Below, piece by piece: positions 23,511-32,322 of a DNA stretch of 64,000 nucleotides. The stretch's first letter is position 1; each line of letters opens with the position of its first letter. Both the position numbers and the translations under genes were made by a program. This DNA is from Pseudomonas sp. BBP2017. Lineage in GTDB: Bacteria > Pseudomonadota > Gammaproteobacteria > Pseudomonadales > Pseudomonadaceae. The stretch spans positions 248,001 to 312,000 of the forward strand of contig NZ_PVZN01000001.1 of NCBI RefSeq assembly GCF_003024385.1. The letters run 5' to 3'. The notes beneath the pieces are model-generated. The model worked only from the letters and a program-made list of their open reading frames with translations. It was not told where the DNA came from and ran no database searches.

Positions 23511-25589
23511 GCTGCCATCCACCGAGCCGATCACAGCGTCCATCCGCTCATTGCCAAACATCCGGCGGAAATTGACCTCGTAATCGTCCAGCTCCAGGTC
23601 GTCGTCGAGCTGCACTTCCAGCACCACATTCAAGGCCTGATAGAACAATCCGCGCTCGACGGTGTTGTCGTTGAACTGCAGGAAAGTTTCCACCAGCTCC
23701 TTGGCCTCTTCGAACTGCTGCAAAGCGAGATAGATCAGCAGTTTCAACTCCAGAATAGTTAACTGCCCCCAGACCGTGTTGTCATCGAATTCGATGCCGA
23801 TCAGTGTGGTGATGTCGGTGTAATCATCCAGCTCGCTCTCTTCCAGGCGCGCAACCAGCGCGCGCAGATCGCTATCGTCCAGGCGGTGCAGGTTGAGAAT
23901 GTCTTCGCGGAAAAACAGCGCTTTGTTGGTGTTGTCCCAGATCAGATCGTCGACCGGGTAAATTTCCGAATAGCCCGGTACAAGAATGCGGCAGGCCGTT
24001 GCGCCGAGGTGCTCGTACACCGCCATGTACGCTTCTTTGCCCATGCTTTCGAGAATGCCGAACAAGCTCGCGGCTTCTTCGGCGTTGGAGTTTTCACCCT
24101 GGCCAGAGAAGTCCCACTCAACAAACTCGAAGTCAGCTTTGGCACTGAAGAAGCGCCACGACACTACACCGCTGGAATCAATGAAGTGCTCAACGAAGTT
24201 GTTCGGCTCAGTCAGCGCGTGGCTTTCGAAAGTTGGCTGCGGCAGGTCGTTCAGGCCTTCGAAGCTGCGACCCTGAAGCAACTCTGTCAGGCTGCGCTCC
24301 AGCGCCACTTCAAAGCTTGGGTGCGCGCCGAACGAGGCAAATACGCCACCAGTACGCGGGTTCATCAAGGTGACGCACATCACCGGGAACTCCCCGCCCA
24401 GCGACGCATCTTTCACCAGCACCGGGAAGCCCTGCTCTTCCAGGCCCTGAATGCCGGCCAGGATCGCCGGGTACTTGGCCAGCACTTCCTGTGGCACATC
24501 AGGCAGGGCAAGTTCACCTTCCAGAATTTCACGCTTGACCGCGCGTTCGAAGATTTCCGACAGGCATTGCACCTGCGCTTCGGCCAGCGTGTTACCGGCG
24601 CTCATGCCGTTGCTCAGGTACAGGTTCTCGATCAGGTTCGAGGGGAAATACACCACCTCGCCGTCCGACTGGCGCACAAAAGGCAGCGAACAAATGCCGC
24701 GCGCTTCATTGCCGGAGTTGGTGTCGTACAGATGCGAGCCGCGCAGCTCGCCATCGGGGTTGTATATTTCCAGGCAGTAGCCATCGAGGATTTCCGCCGG
24801 CAGCGCATCTCTACGGCCAGGCTTGAACCAGCGCTCGTCGGGGTAATGCACAAACGCCGCGTTGGCGATCTCTTCGCCCCAGAACTGGTCGTTGTAGAAG
24901 AAATTACAGTTCAGTCGTTCGATGAATTCGCCCAACGCCGAAGCCAGCGCGCTTTCTTTGCTTGCGCCCTTGCCATTGGTAAAGCACATCGGCGACTGCG
25001 CATCGCGGATATGCAGCGACCAGACGTTGGGCACGATATTGCGCCACGACGCGATTTCGATCTTCATGCCCAGGCCGGCGAGAATGCCCGACATATTGGC
25101 GATGGTCTGCTCCAGCGGCAGATCCTTGCCGACAATATAGGTGCTGGCATCGCAAGCCGGATCCAGCATCAGCAATGCCTGGGCATTGGCATCCAGGTTG
25201 TCGACTTCCTCGATCACAAACTCAGGCCCGGTTTGCACCACCTTTTTTACCGTACAACGGTCAATGGAACGCAGAATACCCTGGCGATCTTTGGCGGAGA
25301 TATCGGCTGGCAACTCGACCTGAATCTTGAAGATCTGGTTGTAGCGGTTTTCCGGATCAACAATATTGTTTTGCGACAGGCGAATATTATCGGTGGGAAT
25401 ATCACGCGTTTGGCAGTACAACTTTACAAAGTAAGCCGCACACAGCGCCGACGACGCCAGAAAATAATCGAACGGCCCCGGCGCTGAACCATCGCCTTTA
25501 TAGCGGATAGGCTGATCGGCGACCACGGTGAAGTCATCAAACTTGGCTTCAAGCCGAAGGTTGTCGAGAAAGTTGACCTTGATTTCCAT
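23394..25589 (-). CDS. ycaO: OsmC-YcaO fusion protein
   Basis: Protein of 731 residues. The first 140 or so residues form an OsmC-like domain (peroxide-linked fold; SAPGPFDYFLASSALCAAYF). The rest is a YcaO ATP-dependent cyclodehydratase-type domain (TNGKGASKESALASALGEFI, FERAVKREILEGE), like E. coli YcaO, which lacks the OsmC part. E. coli YcaO supports beta-methylthiolation of ribosomal protein S12. The acidic C-terminal tail is helical. The fusion is the usual form in Pseudomonas. The ATG at 25589 begins MEIKVNFLDN; no strong ribosome site is visible. Its 3' end is duplicated beyond the bacteriocin genes. Confidence 0.9.
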   Translation of the reverse strand: MEIKVNFLDNLRLEAKFDDFTVVADQPIRYKGDGSAPGPFDYFLASSALCAAYFVKLYCQTRDIPTDNIRLSQNNIVDPENRYNQIFKIQVELPADISAKDRQGILRSIDRCTVKKVVQTGPEFVIEEVDNLDANAQALLMLDPACDASTYIVGKDLPLEQTIANMSGILAGLGMKIEIASWRNIVPNVWSLHIRDAQSPMCFTNGKGASKESALASALGEFIERLNCNFFYNDQFWGEEIANAAFVHYPDERWFKPGRRDALPAEILDGYCLEIYNPDGELRGSHLYDTNSGNEARGICSLPFVRQSDGEVVYFPSNLIENLYLSNGMSAGNTLAEAQVQCLSEIFERAVKREILEGELALPDVPQEVLAKYPAILAGIQGLEEQGFPVLVKDASLGGEFPVMCVTLMNPRTGGVFASFGAHPSFEVALERSLTELLQGRSFEGLNDLPQPTFESHALTEPNNFVEHFIDSSGVVSWRFFSAKADFEFVEWDFSGQGENSNAEEAASLFGILESMGKEAYMAVYEHLGATACRILVPGYSEIYPVDDLIWDNTNKALFFREDILNLHRLDDSDLRALVARLEESELDDYTDITTLIGIEFDDNTVWGQLTILELKLLIYLALQQFEEAKELVETFLQFNDNTVERGLFYQALNVVLEVQLDDDLELDDYEVNFRRMFGNERMDAVIGSVDGSVRFYGLTPTSMKLEGLDRHLRLIESYKKLHAARAKTVI

Positions 25590-25975
25590 GCGGGAACACC
25601 ATAATAACGTGCAAAACGATTTGGCCGCCATTATCCGGTTTTTCAGGCGAAAGTCTTGTGCTTTTCAGCAATGGCCGCTGGCCGGTACCAAGTGGCAGCG
25701 CTGCAGCCAGCGGCGCTGCTGGCGGCAGACGCACACCAAACCCAGTGTTTTTTGCAGGTTTCAGGCGGCGGGCGCTCAATGCCCTGCGCACCCAAGCCGT
25801 ACGCCGGGCGTAAACGCAACAGCTGCCAGCTGATACCCGCATTGGCGAGCGATTGCGATTGGCAGGGCTGACTTGGCGAATAACTTAGTTATATTTTAGT
25901 TGTTTGCGATTTTTACCCAGATCAAGTAGTTACCCCTTTAATAACGCAAACCAGCCACTTCAGACTTGCTCGCAA
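25590..25975. other. Intergenic region upstream of ycaO
   Basis: About 385 bases without a convincing gene. The GC-rich part holds a GCAGCGC/GCGCTGC stem (near 25695-25722). The AT-rich part at 25880-25970 (TTAGTTATATTTTAGTTG) is the likely promoter zone for ycaO. Confidence 0.4.
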
Positions 25976-26428
25976 TTATAGGGGCAGAGGCCGGTCTGCA
26001 ATGACTTGCTTCATCACCAAGGTAGAAGTCAACCGCTGAACATTCGGCAGTTTCGACAGCTGCTCGTCATACAGCCTCTGGAAGGCTGGAAGGTCTTGAG
26101 TGACGACCATCAGCATATAGTCCGGATCGCCAAACAGCCGTTGCGCCTGGGTCACATAGGCAATGCCAGGCAGCGCCGCCTCAAAGTCGGCAACGGCTTG
26201 CTGATGCCCTTCCCGCAACGTCACAAATACGATCGCCGAGAAGGTGAAACCAAGTTCAGGTGCGGACAACTGCGCCCGGTACCCGACAATGACGCCCGCG
26301 TCCTCCAGCGCCCTGACGCGGCGATGACAGGGGGACAAGCTCAGCCCTACCCGCTCAGCCAGGTCTGTCAGTGACTGACGGCCGTCAGCCTGCAGCTGCG
26401 CAAGAATCTTTCGATCTATTCGATCCAT
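25976..26428 (-). CDS. Lrp/AsnC-family transcriptional regulator
   Basis: Protein of 150 residues. The N-terminal AsnC helix-turn-helix is clear (DRKILAQLQADGRQSLTDLA, LSPCHRRVRALEDAGVI). The C-terminal RAM ligand-binding domain runs from about 65 to 140 (GDPDYMLMVV). It diverges from a LysE-type amino acid exporter, the classic arrangement in which an Lrp-like protein senses an amino acid and activates its efflux. Confidence 0.92.
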   Translation of the reverse strand: MDRIDRKILAQLQADGRQSLTDLAERVGLSLSPCHRRVRALEDAGVIVGYRAQLSAPELGFTFSAIVFVTLREGHQQAVADFEAALPGIAYVTQAQRLFGDPDYMLMVVTQDLPAFQRLYDEQLSKLPNVQRLTSTLVMKQVIADRPLPL

Positions 26429-26565
26429 TTTGAAAAACCTTCTAGCAAACCAGACAAACCCTGGAACATCCGAAAGATACTACCACCTCCCTTTCTTTAT
26501 CCTTCTATCTGCCAAGCCGAGGTGCCGCGACGGCGCTCGGCATCATTAATGAAGGAAGGTTTCTC

Positions 26566-27189
26566 GTGACGTTAAGCGCGCTCGCGGCGTTCTGGGCCGT
26601 GTCATTTCTGTTTGTCATCACTCCCGGTGTTGACTGGGCTTACGCCATTTCGGCAGGTATGAGAGGGCGATTCGTGGTGCCGGCAGTTGCCGGCCTGCTG
26701 TCAGGCCACATTGTGGCTACATTGATCGTTGCCGCCGGGGTGGGTGGCCTGGTGATGCAAGTGCCTTTCGCGCTGACAGCGCTCACGCTTGCCGGCGCCG
26801 GCTATCTGCTCTGGCTTGGTCTGAACCTGCTGCTGTCACCCGCGACGCCGGTACAAGGCGCAGCCGCCGCCACCGGTACCTGGTCGGGCTGGGCCGCGAA
26901 AGGGCTCTGCGTCAGTGGCCTGAACCCGAAAGTCATCCTGCTGTTCCTCGCCTTGCTGCCGCAGTTCACCAACCCACTGGCCGTCTGGCCTGTACCGTTG
27001 CAGATCCTCGCACTCGGGATGCTTCACGCGTTCAGTTGCGCGCTGGTCTATCTCGCGGTGGGGTTCGGTGCCCGAGCAGTGTTGAGTACGCGACCGGTTG
27101 CCGCCTTGTTTGTCAGTCGACTCTCAGGAGCCGCAATGATCGTGATCGCCCTGGTGCTCGCTGCCGAACGGCTGTTCGCTTTAGGCTGA
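26566..27189 (+). CDS. LysE-family amino acid exporter
   Basis: Inner-membrane protein of 207 residues with about six helices. The N-terminal FVITPGVDWAYAISAGMRG is the LysE/RhtB family motif (normally PGP; here PGV). It probably exports an amino acid sensed by the divergent Lrp-type regulator. The start is a GTG at 26566 with GGAAGG upstream. Confidence 0.88.
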   Translation: MTLSALAAFWAVSFLFVITPGVDWAYAISAGMRGRFVVPAVAGLLSGHIVATLIVAAGVGGLVMQVPFALTALTLAGAGYLLWLGLNLLLSPATPVQGAAAATGTWSGWAAKGLCVSGLNPKVILLFLALLPQFTNPLAVWPVPLQILALGMLHAFSCALVYLAVGFGARAVLSTRPVAALFVSRLSGAAMIVIALVLAAERLFALG

Positions 27190-27295
27190 AACAACACGCC
27201 CTCCTGCCAGGCTGTCACCCGGTTTATCAGCATTGCGCCGGAAGCACTCGCGCAGGTCCGCTTTATCAAGTAACCCGGCAGTACGGCCACGGCAT

Positions 27296-27309
27296 TTGAC
27301 GCAAATCAA
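27296..27309 (+). promoter_or_regulatory. ANR/FNR-type box before the universal stress gene
   Basis: TTGAC-GCAA-ATCAA fits the ANR/FNR dyad (TTGAT-N4-ATCAA) with one change. It lies 105 bases before the universal stress gene, placing the expected start site near 27344. The rest of 27190-27413 shows no gene. Confidence 0.7.
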
Positions 27310-27413
27310 AACGCCGGGCGTGGTTCGCGAGAGGATGACTGACAGCAAGGAACGGATCGATAACAGGCCAACGCCGAAGATTCATGTGCGCAGCATTGCA
27401 TAAGGAACCCCCT

Positions 27414-28289
27414 ATGACCTCGTTGAACCACGTACTGGTTGCTACCGACCTGTCCACCGCTGCCCGCAACGCGGCAGAGCGGGCTGCACTATTGAGCAAG
27501 GCGCAGCATGCATCGCTGGATCTGCTCTACGTCGCAAATCCGGCCCCCTTCGAGCGCCTCAAGCAACTAGTGGTACCTGATGAAGACTTGTTGAAGCGCG
27601 CGCTGGAGACTGCAAGAGAAAAAACTCACGAACTGGCAAACATGTTGTTCCAGCGCTATGACATCAGCCCTGGCGTACAGGTCGCGTCCGGCTCGGTTGC
27701 CACAGAAATCACCCGTTTGGCGCAGGACAAACGCAGCAACCTGTTGGTGTGTGGGGCGAAGGGACAGAGCCTGGCCCGGCGTCTGCTGCTGGGCTCTACC
27801 GTGCAAAAAATGCTGAGCCGTATGCTCTGCCCTTTGCTGGTGGTCAAGCACGCCCCCCGCGACGCGTACCGTACCTTGCTGGTTCCGGTTGATTTTTCGC
27901 CTTCATCGCTGCGCGCCATCGAACTGGCAAAATCTGTTGCCCCGCAGGCCGAAATCATACTCCTGCACGCGTACGAAGCCCCCTTCGAGGGGAGCATGCG
28001 CTTCGCCCACACTGACCAGGGAACCCTCAATCACTACCGCAATGTCATCAGGAAAGATGCAGTAGAACAACTCGCTGCATTGAGCGAAGCCGCCGGGCTG
28101 GTCAATGCTCGGCAAATTGTGGTGCACGGTGACCCCGCCTGGCGGATCGTTGAGAAGGAGCAGGAGTTGGACTGCGATCTGATCGTAATCGGCAAGCAGG
28201 GTGAAAGCGCTCTGGAAGAGCTGTTGATCGGCAGCGTCACCAAGCATGTGCTGAACGAATCCCAGTGTGATGTGCTGGTGTCGCTGTAG
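27414..28289 (+). CDS. Universal stress protein, tandem UspA domains
   Basis: Protein of 291 residues with two UspA domains. Each has the ATP-binding loop: GAKGQSLARRLLLGSTVQ in the first half and GKQGESALEELLIGSVTK in the second. In Pseudomonas, tandem Usp proteins of this kind support survival under oxygen limitation and are often under ANR control, which fits the box upstream. The ATG at 27414 has AAGGAACC upstream. A second ANR-linked Usp gene begins at 63855. Confidence 0.9.
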   Translation: MTSLNHVLVATDLSTAARNAAERAALLSKAQHASLDLLYVANPAPFERLKQLVVPDEDLLKRALETAREKTHELANMLFQRYDISPGVQVASGSVATEITRLAQDKRSNLLVCGAKGQSLARRLLLGSTVQKMLSRMLCPLLVVKHAPRDAYRTLLVPVDFSPSSLRAIELAKSVAPQAEIILLHAYEAPFEGSMRFAHTDQGTLNHYRNVIRKDAVEQLAALSEAAGLVNARQIVVHGDPAWRIVEKEQELDCDLIVIGKQGESALEELLIGSVTKHVLNESQCDVLVSL

Positions 28290-28302
28290 GCTTTGGGTAG
28301 TG

Positions 28303-28329
28303 TCGAGGACGCTGAATTAGCGTCCTCGA
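28303..28329 (+). terminator. Hairpin after the universal stress gene
   Basis: TCGAGGACGCT-GAATT-AGCGTCCTCGA, a perfect 11-bp stem 13 bases after the stop. No T-run follows. Confidence 0.6.
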
Positions 28330-28344
28330 ACGTAAAACGGATAC

Positions 28345-28380
28345 ACCGGAAAGGGCTGCCAAATGGCAGCCCTTTCCGGT
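28345..28380 (+). terminator. Long perfect hairpin, probable bidirectional terminator
   Basis: ACCGGAAAGGGCTGCC, loop AAAT, GGCAGCCCTTTCCGGT: 16 bp without mismatch, directly after the previous hairpin. It probably ends transcription of the universal stress gene. It is long enough to act as an RNA-stabilising structure. Confidence 0.65.
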
Positions 28381-28488
28381 TGTGGCATCGACTGGCGTGC
28401 AACCTGTCAGAGATGAAAGTGCATGTAATCTCCTGGCCGTGCCTGCGCTGATTTCAGATTGATGAAGAGCGCAGGGATCTCAGCCCGG

Positions 28489-29214
28489 TCAGGCGACTCC
28501 CTTGGCCTGCTGTTCCAGGTGCACCTGCAATGTCGGATCGATTTGCAGTGCGCCGGCCAGTTCATCAAGGTAGGCCCGCTCTGCGTGCTGCTGGTCATCC
28601 ACTAGCATCACGCTGGCCAGGTACATTTCCGCGGCCATGGCCGGGTCCTGGGCCGACTGAGCCACCTCAGCAGCATCGAGTGGCTTGCTGACTTCCTCAT
28701 CCAGCCATTGCTGCAGTTGCGGGTCGCTGGTTTGACGTTTGATTTCAGCGCAGATCAACAGTTCTTCTTGTTTATCGATGCGACCGTCAGCCTTGGCTGC
28801 CGCAATCAGCGCGCGCAAGATCGCATGGCTGTGATCCTCGGCCTCGGGGCCGGACAATTGATCGACAGTACGCACCGCCTGTTGCGGGGCTGCCGCCTGG
28901 CTGCGCTGCCAGCTTTGATAGGCCTGGAACGCCATCATGCCCAACGACGCCAGGGCCGCGTAATTGGTGCCACCAGCGGAGCGCCCCTGGGTAAAGCCGC
29001 CAGCGCTGCTGCCACTACCGCCACCCAACAGGCCGCCCAGTAAACCACCAAGGCCATCACCGCCACCAGTTGCACTGCCGCCGCCAAGCAGCCCACCCAG
29101 CAAGCCGCCCAAACCGCCCAGGCCGTCTTGCGATGACATGCCGCCGCTCCCTTGTTGCGCTTGCGAACCCTGCCCGGCCCGAAGTAACTGTTCGAGTAGA
29201 TCACTGGTGTTCAT
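28489..29214 (-). CDS. DUF533/TerB-like protein
   Basis: Protein of 241 residues. A short N-terminal helix is followed by a glycine-rich low-complexity region (about 25-90, repeated GLGGLLGGLLGGG units), then a TerB-like helical domain (about 130-235) typical of DUF533, as in E. coli YebE. It is probably membrane- or envelope-associated through the Gly-rich part; function unknown. The ATG at 29214 is preceded by GAGGG. Confidence 0.82.
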   Translation of the reverse strand: MNTSDLLEQLLRAGQGSQAQQGSGGMSSQDGLGGLGGLLGGLLGGGSATGGGDGLGGLLGGLLGGGSGSSAGGFTQGRSAGGTNYAALASLGMMAFQAYQSWQRSQAAAPQQAVRTVDQLSGPEAEDHSHAILRALIAAAKADGRIDKQEELLICAEIKRQTSDPQLQQWLDEEVSKPLDAAEVAQSAQDPAMAAEMYLASVMLVDDQQHAERAYLDELAGALQIDPTLQVHLEQQAKGVA

Positions 29215-29378
29215 GGCACCGCCCTCGGTCGGTAGTTGTTGCCCAGACAAGCAACGATAGCCCCCTCAAAGCGATCCGCCATGACCGTCTAGCCGACGGG
29301 AAACCCGGGGCTTACCGAGCAGGCAGGTTTATGTGAGCATATTCACCCTGCCATGCCCCGTGCCCCATGAGAGGCTGT

Positions 29379-29999
29379 ATGTCGATTTTCAACAAAAGAA
29401 CCCTGGCGCTGACCCTGGCCGTCGTCGGCCTGTTGGGTCTGTCGAGTCTGCATGCCGCCAGCAAACCCACCACCAAACCGAAACCTGAAGTAAACGTCGC
29501 GGTGCTTGGCGGCAAGTTCAGCTTCAACCTGCCGGCAGGCTTCAACGCCAGCCCTCTGAGCGCCGATGAACAGAGCAGCGAAGGCACCGGCACCGTGGGT
29601 ACCCTGTATGCCAATGCGCAGGAAAAGCGCGTGGTCATGGTGATCGAGAAACCCCTCCCCGAAGCTTCTCGCCCCGGCGACAACGACGATGCCTTCCTCG
29701 ACGGCGCCGTCAGTGGTTTCGTCGACCGCCAAAGCGCCGGGCTGCCGGACTTTCGACAAACCGGCGAGTCGCGCCTTAACCGCAACGGCCTGGGTGTGCG
29801 ACAAGTCGACAGTACGGCGACCTTGGGCGGCGGCAAAACTTTGAACAGCACCTTTATCGCAGGCTCCGGCGATCGCATGGCAGTCATCCAGGTCATTTCC
29901 CGCAGCGACGACGCCAGCGGTCATGCTGCGCTGGTCAAGCGAGTCGCGGGTGAATCCTCGATGCCGATTTCGGAATCTCCCAACAATCGCGGTAAATAG
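29379..29999 (+). CDS. Conserved exported protein
   Basis: Protein of 206 residues with a signal peptide (about 1-27, LSSLHAAS) and a proline/lysine linker. The mature domain begins KFSFNLPAGFNASPLSADEQ and has no cysteine. The family is unknown to me, though proteins of this kind are common in Pseudomonas. The start is the ATG at 29379 with AGAGG upstream; an ATG at 29367 is an alternative. Confidence 0.75.
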   Translation: MSIFNKRTLALTLAVVGLLGLSSLHAASKPTTKPKPEVNVAVLGGKFSFNLPAGFNASPLSADEQSSEGTGTVGTLYANAQEKRVVMVIEKPLPEASRPGDNDDAFLDGAVSGFVDRQSAGLPDFRQTGESRLNRNGLGVRQVDSTATLGGGKTLNSTFIAGSGDRMAVIQVISRSDDASGHAALVKRVAGESSMPISESPNNRGK

Positions 30000-30106
30000 C
30001 ATGCAAGACCCTACGGCTTGCAACGCTTTGTCGGCGCCCAGAATCAAGGCATCGCGGCACAGCGAATCGCCCCAAGTTCCGAAGGCACCGCTGACTGATT
30101 CCTTTG

Positions 30107-30144
30107 GGCCGGTTACTGCCCTTCGTGAAGGGCAGTAACCGGCC
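30107..30144. repeat. Perfect palindrome with 18-bp arms
   Basis: GGCCGGTTACTGCCCTTC (30107-30124), spacer GT, then the exact reverse complement (30127-30144). It is the only striking structure in the 294-base gap 30000-30293. Confidence 0.85.
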
Positions 30145-30293
30145 AGAAGCAGCCATTCGGTGCGCCTACAAAAGCAGGGTCGATTCAGTAACTCCAACCC
30201 CGTTTCAAAATCCGGTCGCTGGTGTTGAAAAATAATGGTGTGATTACGGTTGGGCCAAAAGTGTTGACCTGAGCAAACAAACTAAGGATGGCA

Positions 30294-31025
30294 ATGAACA
30301 AAAGTACAGTCCGTTTTGCACCATGGATCGGCCCCCACTATGAGCGCGGCATTCACGGTCTACGCATTCTCGTGGTCTGCGAATCTCACTATGGGGCCAA
30401 AGAACATGAGCGCCCGACAGTCACACCCGAGGTATTGAAGGCCCTAGCCTTAGGTCAGAAACACCCTCAAGCCACAGCTAAGCTTCGGCAACATGCACAT
30501 TTCACCAAAATAATGGCTTCTATCCTGAATGCTAGAAAGCACTTTTCCAAAGCAGATAGGAGTGAATTTTGGCATAGCATTGCCTACTATAATTTCATCC
30601 AAGAGTTTTTACCCAGTATCCGCAAAGCGCCGTCGGGCGCAGTTTGGGAGAAAAGTAAGCGATCGTTTACTGAAGTCTTGGAGGTGTTGGCACCAGAGTT
30701 GATCGTCTGCTTCAGCAAACGAAACGGAGATCGAGTTACCGCGCTAGCGGGTGGTGTGCCTGTGGCAGTGGTTAATCACCCGTCTTCGCAGTTTGCTTAC
30801 TCCACAGTCAATCCCATTATCGCTGAACAGATCGAGCGGGCACTGGCGCGCAAGGCGCAAGTAGCAGGTTTCGCTAGTACCAGCGTTCTGTATTCACGTT
30901 GGTGCGAGGCCACAGCTTCCGCCTTGCCCACACCAGGAAAACATCTTTCGGGTTCGGACAGGCTCAAGCTAATTGCGAAGCGGATGGAATCGATGGCTGC
31001 GGTCGACGAAGCTGCACTGGCGTAG
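30294..31025 (+). CDS. Hypothetical protein, distant uracil-DNA glycosylase-like features
   Basis: Protein of 243 residues, lower in GC than its surroundings. The order LRILVVCESHYG near the N-terminus, FTEVLEVLAPELIVCFS in the middle and AVVNHPSSQFAY after it recalls the uracil-DNA glycosylase superfamily (motif A region, strand before motif B, and an HPS-type motif B). The catalytic residues cannot be confirmed, so the assignment is weak. The ATG at 30294 has AAGGA five bases upstream. No partner genes. Probably accessory DNA. Confidence 0.6.
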   Translation: MNKSTVRFAPWIGPHYERGIHGLRILVVCESHYGAKEHERPTVTPEVLKALALGQKHPQATAKLRQHAHFTKIMASILNARKHFSKADRSEFWHSIAYYNFIQEFLPSIRKAPSGAVWEKSKRSFTEVLEVLAPELIVCFSKRNGDRVTALAGGVPVAVVNHPSSQFAYSTVNPIIAEQIERALARKAQVAGFASTSVLYSRWCEATASALPTPGKHLSGSDRLKLIAKRMESMAAVDEAALA

Positions 31026-31391
31026 GTCAGCTGACTAAGCGTGGGACGCTTTAACTGTTAAAGCTACTGCTACCACGTAGTTATCGCCTGGATTTGTTCC
31101 GGCGCGAGCAACTTTCATAGTCAGAAATCGGCCAGAAGCGCCCCCCCGCACGGCGACTGCTCACGGCCCGTCGCGGCAGTCAGTAAATCGGCCATTCCAC
31201 GCTTTCTAATCACGGTTCGACGCCCACCACCTGTCAAGGCACACATTTCGTCAGTGCTGGACATCCTCGTCTAGCTAAGAGCCACCGGTGGACAAACTAG
31301 TGGCAAATAGATAGCGTCCATCGCGGCAAGAGATGTGACATAGCAGTTATGTGTTCAAAAAATCATCTACCGATGGGTTGAATAATTGAAA
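31026..31391. other. Intergenic region, accessory patch
   Basis: About 365 bases with no supported gene. It contains a 10-base motif, GGCCAGAAGC (about 31131), also found beside the palindrome at 30141. The AT-rich stretch before 31392 is the likely promoter zone of the next gene. Confidence 0.4.
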
Positions 31392-31730
31392 ATGAACTAC
31401 CAAAAAAGCGTCGAGTTGGCCGTAGCTCTTGGGTATGAGGGGATACCTGACGAGAGCGCCTACAAAGGTATCTATTACAGTAAAAATGGATTGATATGGA
31501 TTCATGACATTGAAGCGCTGAAGGCGTCTTTGGGTTCGACTTCTAGCGAAGAACTGGAGAGTCTTAACTACGACGTAGGTGCATATAACAAGTACAAGAA
31601 CCATACAAATGAAATGGCTGATAATGAAATGAAATCTTTATATTCAGACCTTAGCCCTAGCGAAGGTGAACCTGCATACTTGATGGACGGCATGTATCTT
31701 TTCCCAGATGGCAGTATACGTGGGATGTAA
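31392..31730 (+). CDS. Small AT-rich hypothetical protein
   Basis: Protein of 112 residues with composition clearly lower in GC than the core genes. Acidic, no signal peptide or membrane helix; the C-terminal part reads YLMDGMYLFPDGSIRG. I do not recognise it. Size, acidity and isolation resemble orphan immunity proteins, but nothing proves this. No good ribosome site precedes the ATG. It ends 18 bases before a tRNA 3' fragment. Confidence 0.55.
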   Translation: MNYQKSVELAVALGYEGIPDESAYKGIYYSKNGLIWIHDIEALKASLGSTSSEELESLNYDVGAYNKYKNHTNEMADNEMKSLYSDLSPSEGEPAYLMDGMYLFPDGSIRGM

Positions 31731-31748
31731 AATCCCTCGTTCTTTGAC

Positions 31749-31779
31749 CGTGCCGGTTCGACTCTGGCTCCGGGCACCA
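31749..31779 (+). other. tRNA 3' fragment, probable integration scar
   Basis: The sequence forms a T-arm (GCCGG-TTCGACT-CTGGC, one G-U pair), then TCCGGGC, A and CCA, that is, the last third of a tRNA including the CCA end. The 5' two thirds are absent. The acceptor strand would pair with GCCCGGA, as in a Pseudomonas tRNA-Leu. Such 3' ends are left as att sites where integrative elements have inserted into tRNA genes. Confidence 0.75.
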
Positions 31780-31940
31780 TATAAAACAACGATAGCGGCC
31801 CTCCACGACGGGCAGCTATGGGTCGGAAGCAGACTCTCGCGAGTGGCTCCTTTCGCCTCAAAGCTGAATCGGCAAAACAGATGCCTTCAAATCGTTCAGC
31901 CTCCAAGTATGCAGGCTACCTCGCTGCGAGCCCACAGCCT

Positions 31941-32169
31941 CTTGCCCTACCCAGCACGCTACTCCCCCCGGTCGCTGCCAATTCGGCGACCGGGTGTGCA
32001 GGCCCGGCAGATATGGAGCAATCAGTACCTTGAGACCTTCCCAGCGCGACTTTACGCCTGAGGAATCGTTTTATGATGGCTGTGCGTGGGAGACCTTCGG
32101 GTCTGCCGGGTCCTGTATCCTCGGTCTTGCACACCTGCGCACAGCTGCCACCCATTGGTGTGCAAGCGG
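31941..32169 (+). promoter_or_regulatory. Second copy of the DUF6124 leader RNA, 3' part lost
   Basis: Aligned with 18688: CTTGCCCTACCC, the hairpin GTCGCTG/CGGCGAC (31971-31990) and the stem GCTGTGCG/CGCACAGC (32079-32145) recur. The alternative-pairing arm is present with new bases: GGTGTGCA (31993-32000), CTTGCACACC (32126-32135) and GGTGTGCAAG (32157-32166) are mutually complementary as in copy 1. The ribosome-site arm and the start of the gene are deleted. Confidence 0.65.
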
Positions 32170-32322
32170 ATGCAGGCCTGCGACAAGGTCGACCCGGACA
32201 CCCGCGGGTTGATCTGGTCGACGTTGCACTCCATCGAGATGGCCAAAGGGTTGGTCGATGCGTTGCTCGATGGTATCGAGGATGAAATGGTGGAACGTCG
32301 AGCACAGACAAAGCAAACCTGA
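32170..32322 (+). pseudogene. Truncated DUF6124-like gene
   Basis: Encodes 50 residues from MQACDKVDPDTRGLIWSTLH to the stop. They align with residues from about 58 on of the 18965 gene (ACDMVNAEVRGLLWATEQ). The N-terminal half and ribosome site are missing. The deletion joins the leader directly to codon 58 or so. The shared hairpin GGCCGC-AGAT-GCGGCC follows at 32336-32351. Confidence 0.75.

Noticed and set aside
25656..25871. 71-codon frame in the gap upstream of ycaO
   Set aside because: No ribosome site, cysteine/alanine-rich composition, and it crosses a hairpin-rich stretch; reads as intergenic.
30141..31141. GGCCAGAAGC occurring twice in the low-GC patch
   Set aside because: A ten-base match in common Pseudomonas intergenic filler; too short to call a repeat family here.
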